From positions 1,302,001 to 1,366,000 of the forward strand of contig NZ_CP128233.1 of NCBI RefSeq assembly GCF_030344915.1: a DNA stretch of 64,000 bases. The letters are read 5' to 3'. The translations under genes and the position numbers were made by a program. Shown one piece after another: positions 41,012 through 49,993 of the stretch (position 1 is its first letter; each line of letters opens with the position of its first letter). The DNA is from Neopusillimonas aromaticivorans. Its GTDB lineage: Bacteria; Pseudomonadota; Gammaproteobacteria; Burkholderiales; Burkholderiaceae_B. Below the pieces are notes generated by a model that was not told the origin of the DNA, did no database searches, and saw nothing but the letters and a program-made list of their open reading frames with translations.

Positions 41012-42858
41012 AATCGTTACGCTCGACGCTTGTCCTGCTGTTTGACCTGTGCTGTGTCATTGTGGCCTGGCTAGGCGCTTTTTTACTGCGATTCAACTTC
41101 GAATGGCCCTACGGTTTTGAATACACCATTCAAACCAGCCTGTTCCCCTTGTTGCTCACCCAACTGGTCGCCAGCCGCTGGGCGGGCCTGTACCGGGGCA
41201 TGTGGATTTTTGCCAGCCTGCCCGACTTGCGGCGCGTATTGAAAGCGGTTATTGCCTCGGCCATTGTGGTGCTTCTGATTGCCGCGCTGGCCCCTGCCAG
41301 CCTGGTCATTCCACGCTCTGTCGTCATTTTGTACCCGTTATTGCTGCTGCTGCTTATGGGTGGGGGCCGTATTGCCTGGCGCATGTGGAAAGAGCATCGG
41401 CTGTACAACCCGGGCCGGGGCCAGGGCAAGCCCGTCGTCGTCATTGGTGCAGGCACCGCCAGCGCCATGCTGGTGCGCGAACTGGAACGCAGCCCCGACT
41501 GGCAGGTTGTGGCTCTGGTTGACGATGACCGCAAAAAATGGGGCCTGGAAATTGCCGGTTGCCGGGTAGAAGGCGGCACCCACCAATTGCAAGAAGTGCT
41601 TACCCGATGGGAAGCCCAGCATGCCATTCTGGCCATGCCCTCGGCCAGTCGCGCCACCCTGCAGCACATCACCCAGGCCACTCGCGATGCCAAAGCGCAA
41701 CTGTTTACCGTACCGGGGCTTAGCGAATTGATGAGCGGTCGTGTCGCCGTCAATGTGATGCGGCCTGTCAGCATCGAAGATCTGCTGGGGCGTGCCAGCA
41801 TTCATATTGACACCGAGAATGTCAGGCACATGCTGAAGGGCAAACGCCTGCTGGTCACCGGCGCAGGCGGCTCCATCGGCAGCGAACTGTGCCGTCAGCT
41901 GGCACGCTTCGAACCGGCCCTTATCGTCCTGCTGGACTCAAGCGAATTCGCCCTGTACACCATCGAGCAATGGTTCAGCGTCAACTGCCCCGAAACGGCG
42001 GTTGTTCCTCTGGCTGCCGACGTCAAAGACGACCAGCGCCTGAAGCACATTTTCGACCGCTGGCAACCTGAAGTCGTATTTCATGCCGCCGCCTACAAGC
42101 ACGTGCCCCTGATGGAAACCTGGAATGCCTGGCAGGCCGTACGCACCAATGTGCTGGGCACGTTACGGGTGGGCCAGCATGCCCTGCGCACCTGCGCCGA
42201 ACGCTTCGTACTGATTTCAACCGACAAGGCCGTTAACCCCACCAACGTCATGGGGGCCACCAAGCGCATGGCTGAAATGGTTTGTGAACTGCTGCAACAG
42301 CAAAGCAACGGCACCACCAGCTTTCAGATGGTGCGTTTCGGCAATGTGCTGGGCAGCACCGGCAGCGTCATCCCCAAGTTTCAGGAACAGATCGCCAAAG
42401 GCGGGCCGGTTACCGTCACCCACCCGGACATCACCCGCTACTTCATGTCGATTCCGGAAGCCGCGCAATTGGTGCTTCAAGCGGCCAGCATGGGCCGTGG
42501 CGGCGAGATTTTCGTATTGGACATGGGTGAGCCCGTAAAAATTGTCGACCTGGCCAAGAGCATGATTCAATTGTCCGGGTTCAGTGAAAACGAAATCGCT
42601 ATCAAATTCACCGGCCTGCGCCCCGGCGAGAAGCTGTACGAAGAGCTGCTGGCCGACAACGAACACACCCTGCCCACACACCACGAAAAACTGCGCATCG
42701 CCAAAGCGCGCACGGCCGATGCCGCGCTATATGACTTCGTGCTTGAGCTGGCCACAACGCAAGACACCCGCGACATTGATGATGATGCGGTGCGTAAAAT
42801 GCTGGGGCAGTGGATTCCGGAATACCAACCCGCCACGGCTACAGACAACACGACCTGA
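41008..42858 (+). CDS. wbpM: UDP-HexNAc 4,6-dehydratase, membrane-anchored (WbpM/CapD family)
   Basis: 616 residues, intact. Four N-terminal membrane helices, a CoA-binding-like domain (VVVIGAGTASAMLVRELERS), then the SDR dehydratase: TGAGGSIGSELCRQLARF (NAD-binding), AAYKHVPLMETWN, LISTDKAVNPTNVMGATKRMAEM (the catalytic region with the Met/Lys of this family), ITRYFMSIPEAAQLVLQAA, and GLRPGEKLYEELL. Makes 4-keto-6-deoxy UDP-sugars for O-antigen, paired with WbpL as in Pseudomonas B-band LPS. Confidence 0.94.
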   Translation: MKSLRSTLVLLFDLCCVIVAWLGAFLLRFNFEWPYGFEYTIQTSLFPLLLTQLVASRWAGLYRGMWIFASLPDLRRVLKAVIASAIVVLLIAALAPASLVIPRSVVILYPLLLLLLMGGGRIAWRMWKEHRLYNPGRGQGKPVVVIGAGTASAMLVRELERSPDWQVVALVDDDRKKWGLEIAGCRVEGGTHQLQEVLTRWEAQHAILAMPSASRATLQHITQATRDAKAQLFTVPGLSELMSGRVAVNVMRPVSIEDLLGRASIHIDTENVRHMLKGKRLLVTGAGGSIGSELCRQLARFEPALIVLLDSSEFALYTIEQWFSVNCPETAVVPLAADVKDDQRLKHIFDRWQPEVVFHAAAYKHVPLMETWNAWQAVRTNVLGTLRVGQHALRTCAERFVLISTDKAVNPTNVMGATKRMAEMVCELLQQQSNGTTSFQMVRFGNVLGSTGSVIPKFQEQIAKGGPVTVTHPDITRYFMSIPEAAQLVLQAASMGRGGEIFVLDMGEPVKIVDLAKSMIQLSGFSENEIAIKFTGLRPGEKLYEELLADNEHTLPTHHEKLRIAKARTADAALYDFVLELATTQDTRDIDDDAVRKMLGQWIPEYQPATATDNTT

Positions 42859-42966
42859 ACCACCGACAAACCAATTCGTCATGTAGCGTAGTGTGACGAA
42901 AATATCCTACTTTAATAAAACAAATAACTCTACTAAAATGGGGTATTAGCGCATTCGGAGACTCAA

Positions 42967-43212
42967 ATGCTTCAAACACTACGTAAAGCCGGTGGGTCCC
43001 TTGTCATGACGGTGCCCAAGGCCTTTATCGATCAAAACGGGCTTGGTGAAGGCTCACAGGTCGAACTCAAGCTGTCAGGCACGAAAATGACGATCGAAGC
43101 ACCCAAGCGCCCGCGCTATAAACTAACCGACCTGATGGCCGAAATGGGCCAAGGCCTGCCTCATATTGAAGGGTGGGATGACATGCCTTCGGTCGGGCTA
43201 GAGAACGAATAA
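42967..43212 (+). CDS. MazE/AbrB-type antitoxin
   Basis: 81 residues. The N-terminal swapped-hairpin AbrB domain (LRKAGGSLVMTVPKAFIDQNGLGEGSQVELKLSG) binds DNA; the C-terminal tail (LTDLMAEMGQGLPHIEGWDDMP) is the toxin-neutralising segment typical of PemI/ChpS proteins. GGAG precedes the ATG by 6 bases. The stop overlaps the toxin start (TAATG). AT-rich promoter upstream (42890-42950). Confidence 0.88.
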   Translation: MLQTLRKAGGSLVMTVPKAFIDQNGLGEGSQVELKLSGTKMTIEAPKRPRYKLTDLMAEMGQGLPHIEGWDDMPSVGLENE

Positions 43213-43559
43213 TGGCCTATGTCCCGAACCGGGGTGACATTGTTCATCTTGAATTTGACCCCTCTTCGGGCAACGAAATAAAAGGCCCTCACTTCGGCCT
43301 GGTTCTAAGCGCTAAAGTCTTCAATCAACAGGGGCTTGCCATGATATGCCCGATTTCACAGGGCGCTGCAGCCGCAGCACGCACCTATGGCACCGTGGTA
43401 ACCCTCATGGGATCCGGGACAGACACCCAGGGTGCAGTGCACTGCCATCAACTTAAATCGCTTGATTGGCAGGCACGTAAAGTGCGCCTGAAAGAGACCG
43501 CACCGCAACCCATTGTTGACGAGGTTTTGGCAAGGGTCGAAGCCATTTTATTTGACTGA
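43212..43559 (+). CDS. MazF/PemK-type mRNA interferase toxin
   Basis: 115 residues of the CcdB/PemK fold: YVPNRGDIVHLEFDPSSGNEIKGPHFGLVLSAKVFN (RGDIV and the GP-H/R-P loop), MICPISQG, GTDTQGAVHCHQLKSLDWQARKV. The arginine in RGD and the TxxQG-x4-Q-x-KSLD segment are the catalytic and RNA-binding elements of ChpB/PemK endoribonucleases. Translationally coupled to the antitoxin. Confidence 0.88.
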   Translation: MAYVPNRGDIVHLEFDPSSGNEIKGPHFGLVLSAKVFNQQGLAMICPISQGAAAAARTYGTVVTLMGSGTDTQGAVHCHQLKSLDWQARKVRLKETAPQPIVDEVLARVEAILFD

Positions 43560-43611
43560 ATCAACTCTCTGCAGTTACTGGCCAGCATAGGCCTTCCTGC
43601 AGCAGCATCAA

Positions 43612-43633
43612 AAAGGGCCCCACGGGGCCCTTT
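43612..43633. terminator. Bidirectional terminator between mazF and tolC
   Basis: AAAGGGCCC-CACG-GGGCCCTTT, a perfect 9-bp stem with A/T flanks, between convergent operons; it can act in both directions. Confidence 0.8.
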
Positions 43634-43654
43634 AACATTGCACTGACGACCTGA

Positions 43655-45154
43655 TCAACGCCGCGCGGCCAGTACCGCCGGCGCATTCATGTCATCAAGA
43701 CGCACGGTCTCAGGCCCGAAAAACGCCAGGCTGGCGGCGTCAATAGTGCTGGCATCCAGAGTATTGGCCACACCCGACAAGGTCAGGCGTGCCAGCACAT
43801 ATTGCAAACGCGCCTGCGCCAAGTCAAGCTGCGAACGGTAGAACCGGTCTTGCGAATCAAGAATATCAATAATGCTGCGAGTACCGGCCTCGAAGCTTTT
43901 TTCAACCGCCTGCAAAGCCGCTTTGTTCGAAGCCACCGCCACTTCAAGCGCCCCGATACGCTGCGCACCGCTGATCACGGCCTGATACTGACGCGTGACC
44001 TCGACGGCAATGCGCTCGCGCGTGGCGGCTAATTCTTCAGACGCACGGTCACGGTTGTGGCGTGCCTGACTGACCTGGGCGCTGGTCAAACCACCGCTGA
44101 ACACCGGCAAGTTCACCTGAATACCCACCGAGGTAGTATTGCTGTCTTGATTACGGGTAGAAATGGTTTCATTGCTGACATCACGACGTGACGCCACCAC
44201 ATCAACTGAAGGCAAATGACCGCCGAAAGCACGGTCAATTTCCTGGCTGGTGATACGCACGCCTTCCTGGCCGGCGCGAACTTCGCCGTTGGCGGCCATG
44301 GCCATGGCCAACCATTCGGCCTGGGTGGCCGGTTGCAACGGACGCGGCTTGAAATCGGCCGACAACGTGGTAAGTTCAACCGGAGAACTACCCAGCATTT
44401 CCTGCAGTTCACGCCGCGCCACCACCAGGGCATCTTCGGCCTGGATGACGTCGGCACGCGACAAATCGCGGCGTGACTTGGCTTCGTAGACGTCGGTTAC
44501 CGTACCTTCACCACCATCGAAACGTCGCTGTGCCGCGACCACCTGCTTTTCATTGGCCTGCAGCTTGGACTGCGACAGTTTCAGCTGCTCGAACGACAGC
44601 AAGGTCTGGAAATAACGATTCAGCAACCGTACCGACGTATCTTTGGCTTTGGTATCAAAGACGGCCAGACTGTAATCGGCACGCGCCTGACCCTGACGGT
44701 ATTCAGCGATACGTGTCCAGTTGAACACCGGCTGCGTGGCCCGGATTTCCTTCACGCCCGACATATAACGCAAGTCTTCGGTAACGTCGTTACCCCGTGC
44801 GTTTTGCGTTTCAAGTTCACCGCGGATGCGCGTACGCCCATACGAGGCACTGACCTGCGGCAACAGCCCTGCCAACCCTTGGGCACGATTGGTCTGACCT
44901 GCCTCACGTTCGCTGATGGCCGCTTTATAGGTCGGGTCATTCTGCATGGCGGCCTGCCACGCCTGGGTTAGCGTCAGGGCACCTGAAGCACCATTTTGCG
45001 CCCACACCGTGCCGGCCACGCTGCCAAACAACACCAGCACGCCGAGGGTACGAACAACACGTGCCGAGACAGCGCATGCAGGACGAATAGCACCCATAAC
45101 ACGTCGAATACCCTTAGAACGCACAGCAGGACTCGCAGAACGCAGCAAACGCAT
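43655..45154 (-). CDS. TolC-family outer-membrane channel of type I secretion
   Basis: 499 residues. Long signal peptide (cleavage near VWAQNG, residues 50-53), then the TolC repeat architecture: LTLTQAWQAAMQNDPTYKAAISEREAG, FDGGEGTVTDVYEAKSRRDLSRAD, VNLPVFSGGLTSAQVSQARHNRDRASEEL, FEAGTRSIIDILDSQDRFYRSQLDLAQARLQYVL. Forms the trimeric outer-membrane duct. AGGAG 9-14 bases before the ATG overlaps the end of hlyD, so it is co-transcribed with the two genes to its right. Confidence 0.92.
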   Translation of the reverse strand: MRLLRSASPAVRSKGIRRVMGAIRPACAVSARVVRTLGVLVLFGSVAGTVWAQNGASGALTLTQAWQAAMQNDPTYKAAISEREAGQTNRAQGLAGLLPQVSASYGRTRIRGELETQNARGNDVTEDLRYMSGVKEIRATQPVFNWTRIAEYRQGQARADYSLAVFDTKAKDTSVRLLNRYFQTLLSFEQLKLSQSKLQANEKQVVAAQRRFDGGEGTVTDVYEAKSRRDLSRADVIQAEDALVVARRELQEMLGSSPVELTTLSADFKPRPLQPATQAEWLAMAMAANGEVRAGQEGVRITSQEIDRAFGGHLPSVDVVASRRDVSNETISTRNQDSNTTSVGIQVNLPVFSGGLTSAQVSQARHNRDRASEELAATRERIAVEVTRQYQAVISGAQRIGALEVAVASNKAALQAVEKSFEAGTRSIIDILDSQDRFYRSQLDLAQARLQYVLARLTLSGVANTLDASTIDAASLAFFGPETVRLDDMNAPAVLAARR

Positions 45155-45157
45155 CGC

Positions 45158-46501
45158 CTATTGCTCCTTGAAGGACTTCAGCATACGGTCAAGCAGCGGC
45201 TTGAGCAAATAGCTGAGCATCGTGCGCTCGCCCGTGCGGATCATGACTGATGTCGGCATACCGGCGCGGATCAGGTTGTCTTTCAACATGTCCATGCCCT
45301 CGGGGGTGACCTCGATTTGAGCCCGATAGTACGGCATGCGAGTGTTTTCATCGATTAGACGGTCAGCCGACACGGTAATCACCGTACCCGGAATATTCGG
45401 CGTGCTGGCATGGTTGAACGCTGGGAAGGTAATATCTACCGGCAACCCCACATGTAATTGATCAACAGCCTGCACAGGCACCTGCGCCTGGATCAGGTAG
45501 GCATCACCCTCGGGCACCACTTCCATCAGGGTTGCGCCGGGGCCAATTACGCCACCCACTGTGTGGGTTTGTACATTCTGCACAATACCGTCAATCGGTG
45601 AGCGAATCTGCGTATTGGCCAAGGTAAAGTCAAGCGATGCCAAACGGTCGTGCAATGCCGCTGCCTCTTTTTGCACGTCAGACAACATGGACTGCACTTC
45701 TTTCTGGTAGTCCTGGCTGCGTTGCAGAATGCGTAACTTCAGTTCAGCGATCTGGTTTCGCACGCGGCCCGCTTCAACCATGTCGTTCGACAACGCCGCT
45801 TCAAGCTGCGCGGCATCGCGCTCAAGCTCGAACAGGCGGTTGCGTGGCAAATACCCGTCTTTGGCCAGTTCACGTACGCCTTTCAGCTCGCGATTGATGA
45901 AATCAATTTGCGTTTTACGGCTGGACTGAACCTGCGTGAGACCTTTCAACTGGGCTTCAGCGCCTCGCTGGTTTTCACGCAAGATGGCAATTTCACCCTG
46001 CAATGCATCACGGCGTGTCTGGAACAGACGCTCTTGTGCAACGGCCGTATTCTTGAACCGTTCATCATCTTTGAAGCGCGCCAGAAAATCAGGATCGTAA
46101 ACAATTTCCGACAATCCATCACGTTCGGCCAGCAAGCGGGCCTCAGTGGCCTTCGCCGTAATGTACTGGGTGCTGACAATGCCTTGCTCGGCCTGCGGCT
46201 GCGTCGGGTTCAGGCGCAACAAAACTTCTTCCGCCTTGACCCGATCACCCTCTTTGACCAGAATTTCATCGATGATACCGCCTTGCAAATGCTGCACAAT
46301 TTTGCGGTTACCCGACACCACCACTACGCCTTCGGCCGGAATACCGGCACCCAGAGGCGCAAAACCTGCCCACAACGCGAACCCGCCGAACCCGATCAGC
46401 AATACCGCCAACCCCCAGCGCACCGGAGCCCGCGAGTTTGTGTCAATGTGATCCGACACCTCGATGGGTTCGGCGTTAATTTTCTTTTTCAACCAATTCA
46501 T
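45158..46501 (-). CDS. HlyD-family periplasmic adaptor of type I secretion
   Basis: 447 residues. Cytoplasmic tail, one membrane helix (WGLAVLLIGFGGFALWAGFAPL), lipoyl-like half VVVVSGNRKIVQHLQGGIIDEILVKEGDRV, long coiled-coil (about residues 130-300), second half TQIRSPIDGIVQNVQTHTVGGVIGPGATLMEVVPEGD and the C-terminal HlyD signature DENTRMPYYRAQIEV. The start at 46501 (MNWLKKK) is chosen since upstream codons overlap the ATPase gene. Confidence 0.93.
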   Translation of the reverse strand: MNWLKKKINAEPIEVSDHIDTNSRAPVRWGLAVLLIGFGGFALWAGFAPLGAGIPAEGVVVVSGNRKIVQHLQGGIIDEILVKEGDRVKAEEVLLRLNPTQPQAEQGIVSTQYITAKATEARLLAERDGLSEIVYDPDFLARFKDDERFKNTAVAQERLFQTRRDALQGEIAILRENQRGAEAQLKGLTQVQSSRKTQIDFINRELKGVRELAKDGYLPRNRLFELERDAAQLEAALSNDMVEAGRVRNQIAELKLRILQRSQDYQKEVQSMLSDVQKEAAALHDRLASLDFTLANTQIRSPIDGIVQNVQTHTVGGVIGPGATLMEVVPEGDAYLIQAQVPVQAVDQLHVGLPVDITFPAFNHASTPNIPGTVITVSADRLIDENTRMPYYRAQIEVTPEGMDMLKDNLIRAGMPTSVMIRTGERTMLSYLLKPLLDRMLKSFKEQ

Positions 46502-46502
46502 A

Positions 46503-48244
46503 TCAAGCCTGGCCTTTTGCAGCGACCGGAAGCGATGCCGCCGTCGGGGCAGCGACTGCCGCCTGTGTCTGGCGCTGTCGCAACTCTTTAAGCACCTGTT
46601 CACGCGGGCCATACATCAGCATGGTGCCTTCACGCATCACCAGCAACTTATCGACCGCATTCAGGATATTCATGCGATGGGTGATGATAATGACCGTAGA
46701 ACCGCGCCGTTTCAGATCATTTACCGTCTGGACCAAGGCGGCTTCGCCGGCATCGTCAAGATTGGAATTGGGCTCGTCGAGCACCACCACCGAAGGATCA
46801 CCATAAATGGCCCGGGCCAGCCCCAACCGCTGCTTCTGGCCACCCGACAACGAGCCACCATCGACGCCCAGCACGGTATCGTAGCCTTTGGGCAGGCGCA
46901 GGATCATGTCGTGGACACCGGCACGCTGCGCCGCCAAAATAACCTTGGCGTCATCCACCTCGCCGAAGCGGGCGATATTTTCGGCCACCGTGCCTTCAAA
47001 AAGTTCAATATCTTGCGGCAAGTAGCCCATGCACGGGCCCAGCTCGTCTTTGTTCCACAGATACACATCGGCGCCATCAAGACGCACATGGCCCACACGT
47101 GCCGGCCACACGCCCACCAGCAAACGCGCCAACGTTGATTTGCCCGATGCCGATGGACCAATAATGCCCACCACCTCGCCCGACTTGACCTCGAAATTCA
47201 GGTTGGACAAAATCGTGCCCTGACCACCGGGCGCACCGGCATACACATTGGTCAGTTGCAGGTCGCCACGCGGGCGCGGCAAGGTCAGGCTGGTACCACG
47301 CGGCGGCGCATCGTTAAGAATTTCCTCAAGACGGCCATAGGCCTGACGGGTGGACAGCATTTGCTTCCAGGTATTGATGGCCAGTTCCACCGGCCCAAGG
47401 GCTTTGCCCATAAGAATGGAACAAACGATCATCATGCCGGCAGTGATGGTGCCATCGATCACCAGCAACGCACCTGCCCCAAGAATAAGCGACTGCAGCG
47501 AAATACGCACAAAGCGGCTGACGGTGCTGATGCGGGCCGCACGATCAGAGGCCAAGGTTTGCAGCGATAAAACCTTGCGATGCTGATTGAACCAGCGTTC
47601 ACGCAAACCCGGCAACATACCCATTGCTTCAATGGCTTCCGCATTACGCAGGTGATTATTGGCGAACGCCCCGGCTGAAATGGCCGCACGGTTGGCTTCG
47701 GCCAGCGGTTTCTGCGTAGCGACATTGTTGACATACGCCAGCACGAACAACGCAACAGAGCCGCCCAGCGTGATGAATCCCAGCATGGGGTGGATGGCAA
47801 ACACTACCGCAATGTAAATTGGGGTCCAGGGCGCATCGAAAAACGCAAACAGCGCACTACCGGTAAGAAACTGGCGCACGTTGGTCAGGTCTTGAATGGA
47901 TTGCGCCGGGTTACCCCTGCACGCCGCAAATTACGTTCGAAAGACGCCGTAAACACGCGGTTGTTCAGCTCCATGTCGAACTTGTTACCGACCCGGATCA
48001 ACACCGAAGACCGTGCAAACTCCAGCAAGCCAGACAACAAAAACAGGCCCAGAATCAATACGGTAAGCATGAGCAAGGTGGTTTTGTTGCCACTGGCCAA
48101 AACCCGGTCGTACACCTGCAACATGTAGATGGACGGCGCAAGGCCCAGAATGTTTATAACGCAACTGAAAGCAGCAAGGCTGTAGAACGTCTTGCGAAAC
48201 CGGTAAAGCACTTCGCCTAACTCGGTACGACGGGATAACTTCAT
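46503..48244 (-). CDS. Type I secretion permease/ATPase (PrtD/AprD type)
   Basis: 580 residues after restoring one G at about 47907 (short G run), which otherwise splits it in two. N-terminal six-helix exporter domain (FSCVINILGLAPSIYMLQVYDRVLASGNKTTLLMLTVL; the YMLQVYDRVL motif is diagnostic) with no C39 peptidase domain, then the ATPase: GIIGPSASGKSTLARLLVG, GYLPQDIELFEGTVAENIARFG, LSGGQKQRLGLARAIYGDPSVVVLDEPNSNLD. Energises export of C-terminally signalled RTX-type proteins. Confidence 0.93.
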
Positions 48245-48353
48245 AAATGGACCTGTAGGGGCGCAAGCCCCACCTGAGACATACGCAATAACGAAAAAGC
48301 TACTTTTTGTTAAAAAAGCTTTTCACTATAACATGTTGGGCTTTAAAAACAGG

Positions 48354-49142
48354 CTAGCGCAACGCCCCAAAATTGATGGTGTCGCTATCGTTCAGGAACT
48401 CAATATCCAGCTCACCGGCCGGCGTTTCAAGCGTTGCTGCCTGCTGCGCGGCATGCGCGCGCAGCAACGCACCCAGCTTCTGCAAATGCTGGGTCGACAA
48501 TATCTGGCAATAGGCCACCAGCAGCGCACTGGCATCGCGCAATTCTTGCAACGCCTCGGCCGACACCTGGTTCAGCGCAGTCTCGTCGATGGTATACAGA
48601 CCTTCAACCGCCTGGCGGCCTGATTCAGTGTCCAAATTGATCGGCCAGGGCTTGATCAGACCATGTTTCTGTAATGCCGCACATGCACGGCGCGTGGCCA
48701 GGCGATTGATCGCCACCTGTTCCAGAAAATTCAATACATCTTTAACCGCTTGCGAGGGCTGATCGTCTTCATCAAAAAACAGCTCGCCATCAGTGTCAGA
48801 CAACAGGCCACTGTCTTCGATAACCGTCAGCACCTGCTGGCCATCAGGCGTATTGGCCAGTGCAAACGGGTACGAACGATATGCTGCCGGCACATAACCT
48901 GCCAGCCAACGGCCATCAGCCGCCACCAGCAAGTTGGTACCCGGTGTCAAACCTTGCACCGCAACCGGCATGAAACTGTCTTCTACTGCCACAAAACCCA
49001 ACGGCATCATCATGCACGCCTTGGGCAGTTCCTGAATAACCAGCGGCGCAACAGCGTCAGTACTGGCAAACGCGTACGAGGCATAGCGCATCCAACGCTT
49101 GCCAGCGTGGCGCTCACGAGAAACAACCTGAATATCGGGCAT
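48354..49142 (-). CDS. SapC family protein
   Basis: About 262 residues matching the SapC family (named from Campylobacter S-layer loci): FMPVAVQGLTPGTNLLVAADGRWLAGYVPAAYRSYPFALANT, LFFDEDDQPSQAVKDVLNFLEQV, INLDTESGRQAVEGLYTIDETALNQVS. Cytoplasmic, with no signal peptide. AAGGAA six bases before ATG 49142 sets the start over a GTG two codons earlier. Its place beside the type I secretion operon agrees with a role linked to a secreted or S-layer-like substrate; mechanism unknown. Confidence 0.82.
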   Translation of the reverse strand: MPDIQVVSRERHAGKRWMRYASYAFASTDAVAPLVIQELPKACMMMPLGFVAVEDSFMPVAVQGLTPGTNLLVAADGRWLAGYVPAAYRSYPFALANTPDGQQVLTVIEDSGLLSDTDGELFFDEDDQPSQAVKDVLNFLEQVAINRLATRRACAALQKHGLIKPWPINLDTESGRQAVEGLYTIDETALNQVSAEALQELRDASALLVAYCQILSTQHLQKLGALLRAHAAQQAATLETPAGELDIEFLNDSDTINFGALR

Positions 49143-49285
49143 TGGCACTTCCTTGGAAAATACGATTTTAAAGCGGTTGGCAGTTTAACGTGACCATCAT
49201 GCCAAGGCACGGCTGACACCGGTTACTGAAAGGGCCAAAGGGCGAAACTGCAGCCCTGCCCACCTGCGCCTGATCCGCGCCAGCA

Positions 49286-49894
49286 CTAATGCACCGTCGG
49301 ACCACCCAGACCCGTTTCCGGTCGTGCCGGGCTTTCAAGCCACGGCAGTGTTAAAGGCAAATGCCACTGGGCCTCTTGCGCCTTGGTAATCAACAATTCA
49401 ACCAACTGGTGAATATGCTCGGCCTGCAGCACCATGGCAAACACCGGTTCGTGCGTGCTGGGCTGCGTCATGGCCTGTGGCATGGGCAAGCCGGTAAACG
49501 CAATGGCAAGTTCTTTGTCTTGCAGACGGGTGGTTAGTTCCGTGGCGAGGTACAACGCCGGTGGCGGCACAGTTTCAGAAGCGGCCGCATCGGCAGGTTC
49601 CGAAGCAGGCTCGGGTGTCGTCGCAGCGGCCTGGGCGCTGTCCGCGTCACGTTTGGCCTGCATGGCCTGCTGATGCGCCATTTGCAGCACCTCTTGCCAG
49701 TGCTGCGCCGGCGTTTTCTGCAAACCGGTCAGTTCGGTCAGGTTAACCAACAAACGCTGCAACACAATCATTGCCATGCGACGGGTTAACAACACATTGG
49801 CCACGCCATGCTCGCCCCGATCGGCACGAAGAATCAAACGGTCTTCGTAAGGGCTGAAGGTAATGTTGAGTTGTTTACTTAACCAATAATCCAT
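49286..49894 (-). CDS. Hypothetical protein
   Basis: 202 residues, not recognised. N-terminal beta-rich section (LNITFSPYEDRLILRADRGEHGVANVLLTRRMAMIVLQRLLVNLTEL), an Ala/Pro/Glu-rich linker at about residues 80-115, then a second conserved-looking domain (ALYLATELTTRLQDKELAIAFTG, FAMVLQAEHIHQLVELLITKAQEAQWHLPLTLPWLE). No signal peptide or membrane helix. It lies between the SapC gene and the O-antigen cluster, same strand; codon use is normal, so it is a real gene. It might serve the secretion locus. Confidence 0.6.
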   Translation of the reverse strand: MDYWLSKQLNITFSPYEDRLILRADRGEHGVANVLLTRRMAMIVLQRLLVNLTELTGLQKTPAQHWQEVLQMAHQQAMQAKRDADSAQAAATTPEPASEPADAAASETVPPPALYLATELTTRLQDKELAIAFTGLPMPQAMTQPSTHEPVFAMVLQAEHIHQLVELLITKAQEAQWHLPLTLPWLESPARPETGLGGPTVH

Positions 49895-49993
49895 AAGCCA
49901 AGAGTTTTCCAGGTCGTTTTAAGACCTTTAGTGTACTCGGCCAGCGAAAAATCAAAAGGCACGCGCCTATGCCTTCAGCACAGACGGAAAGGC

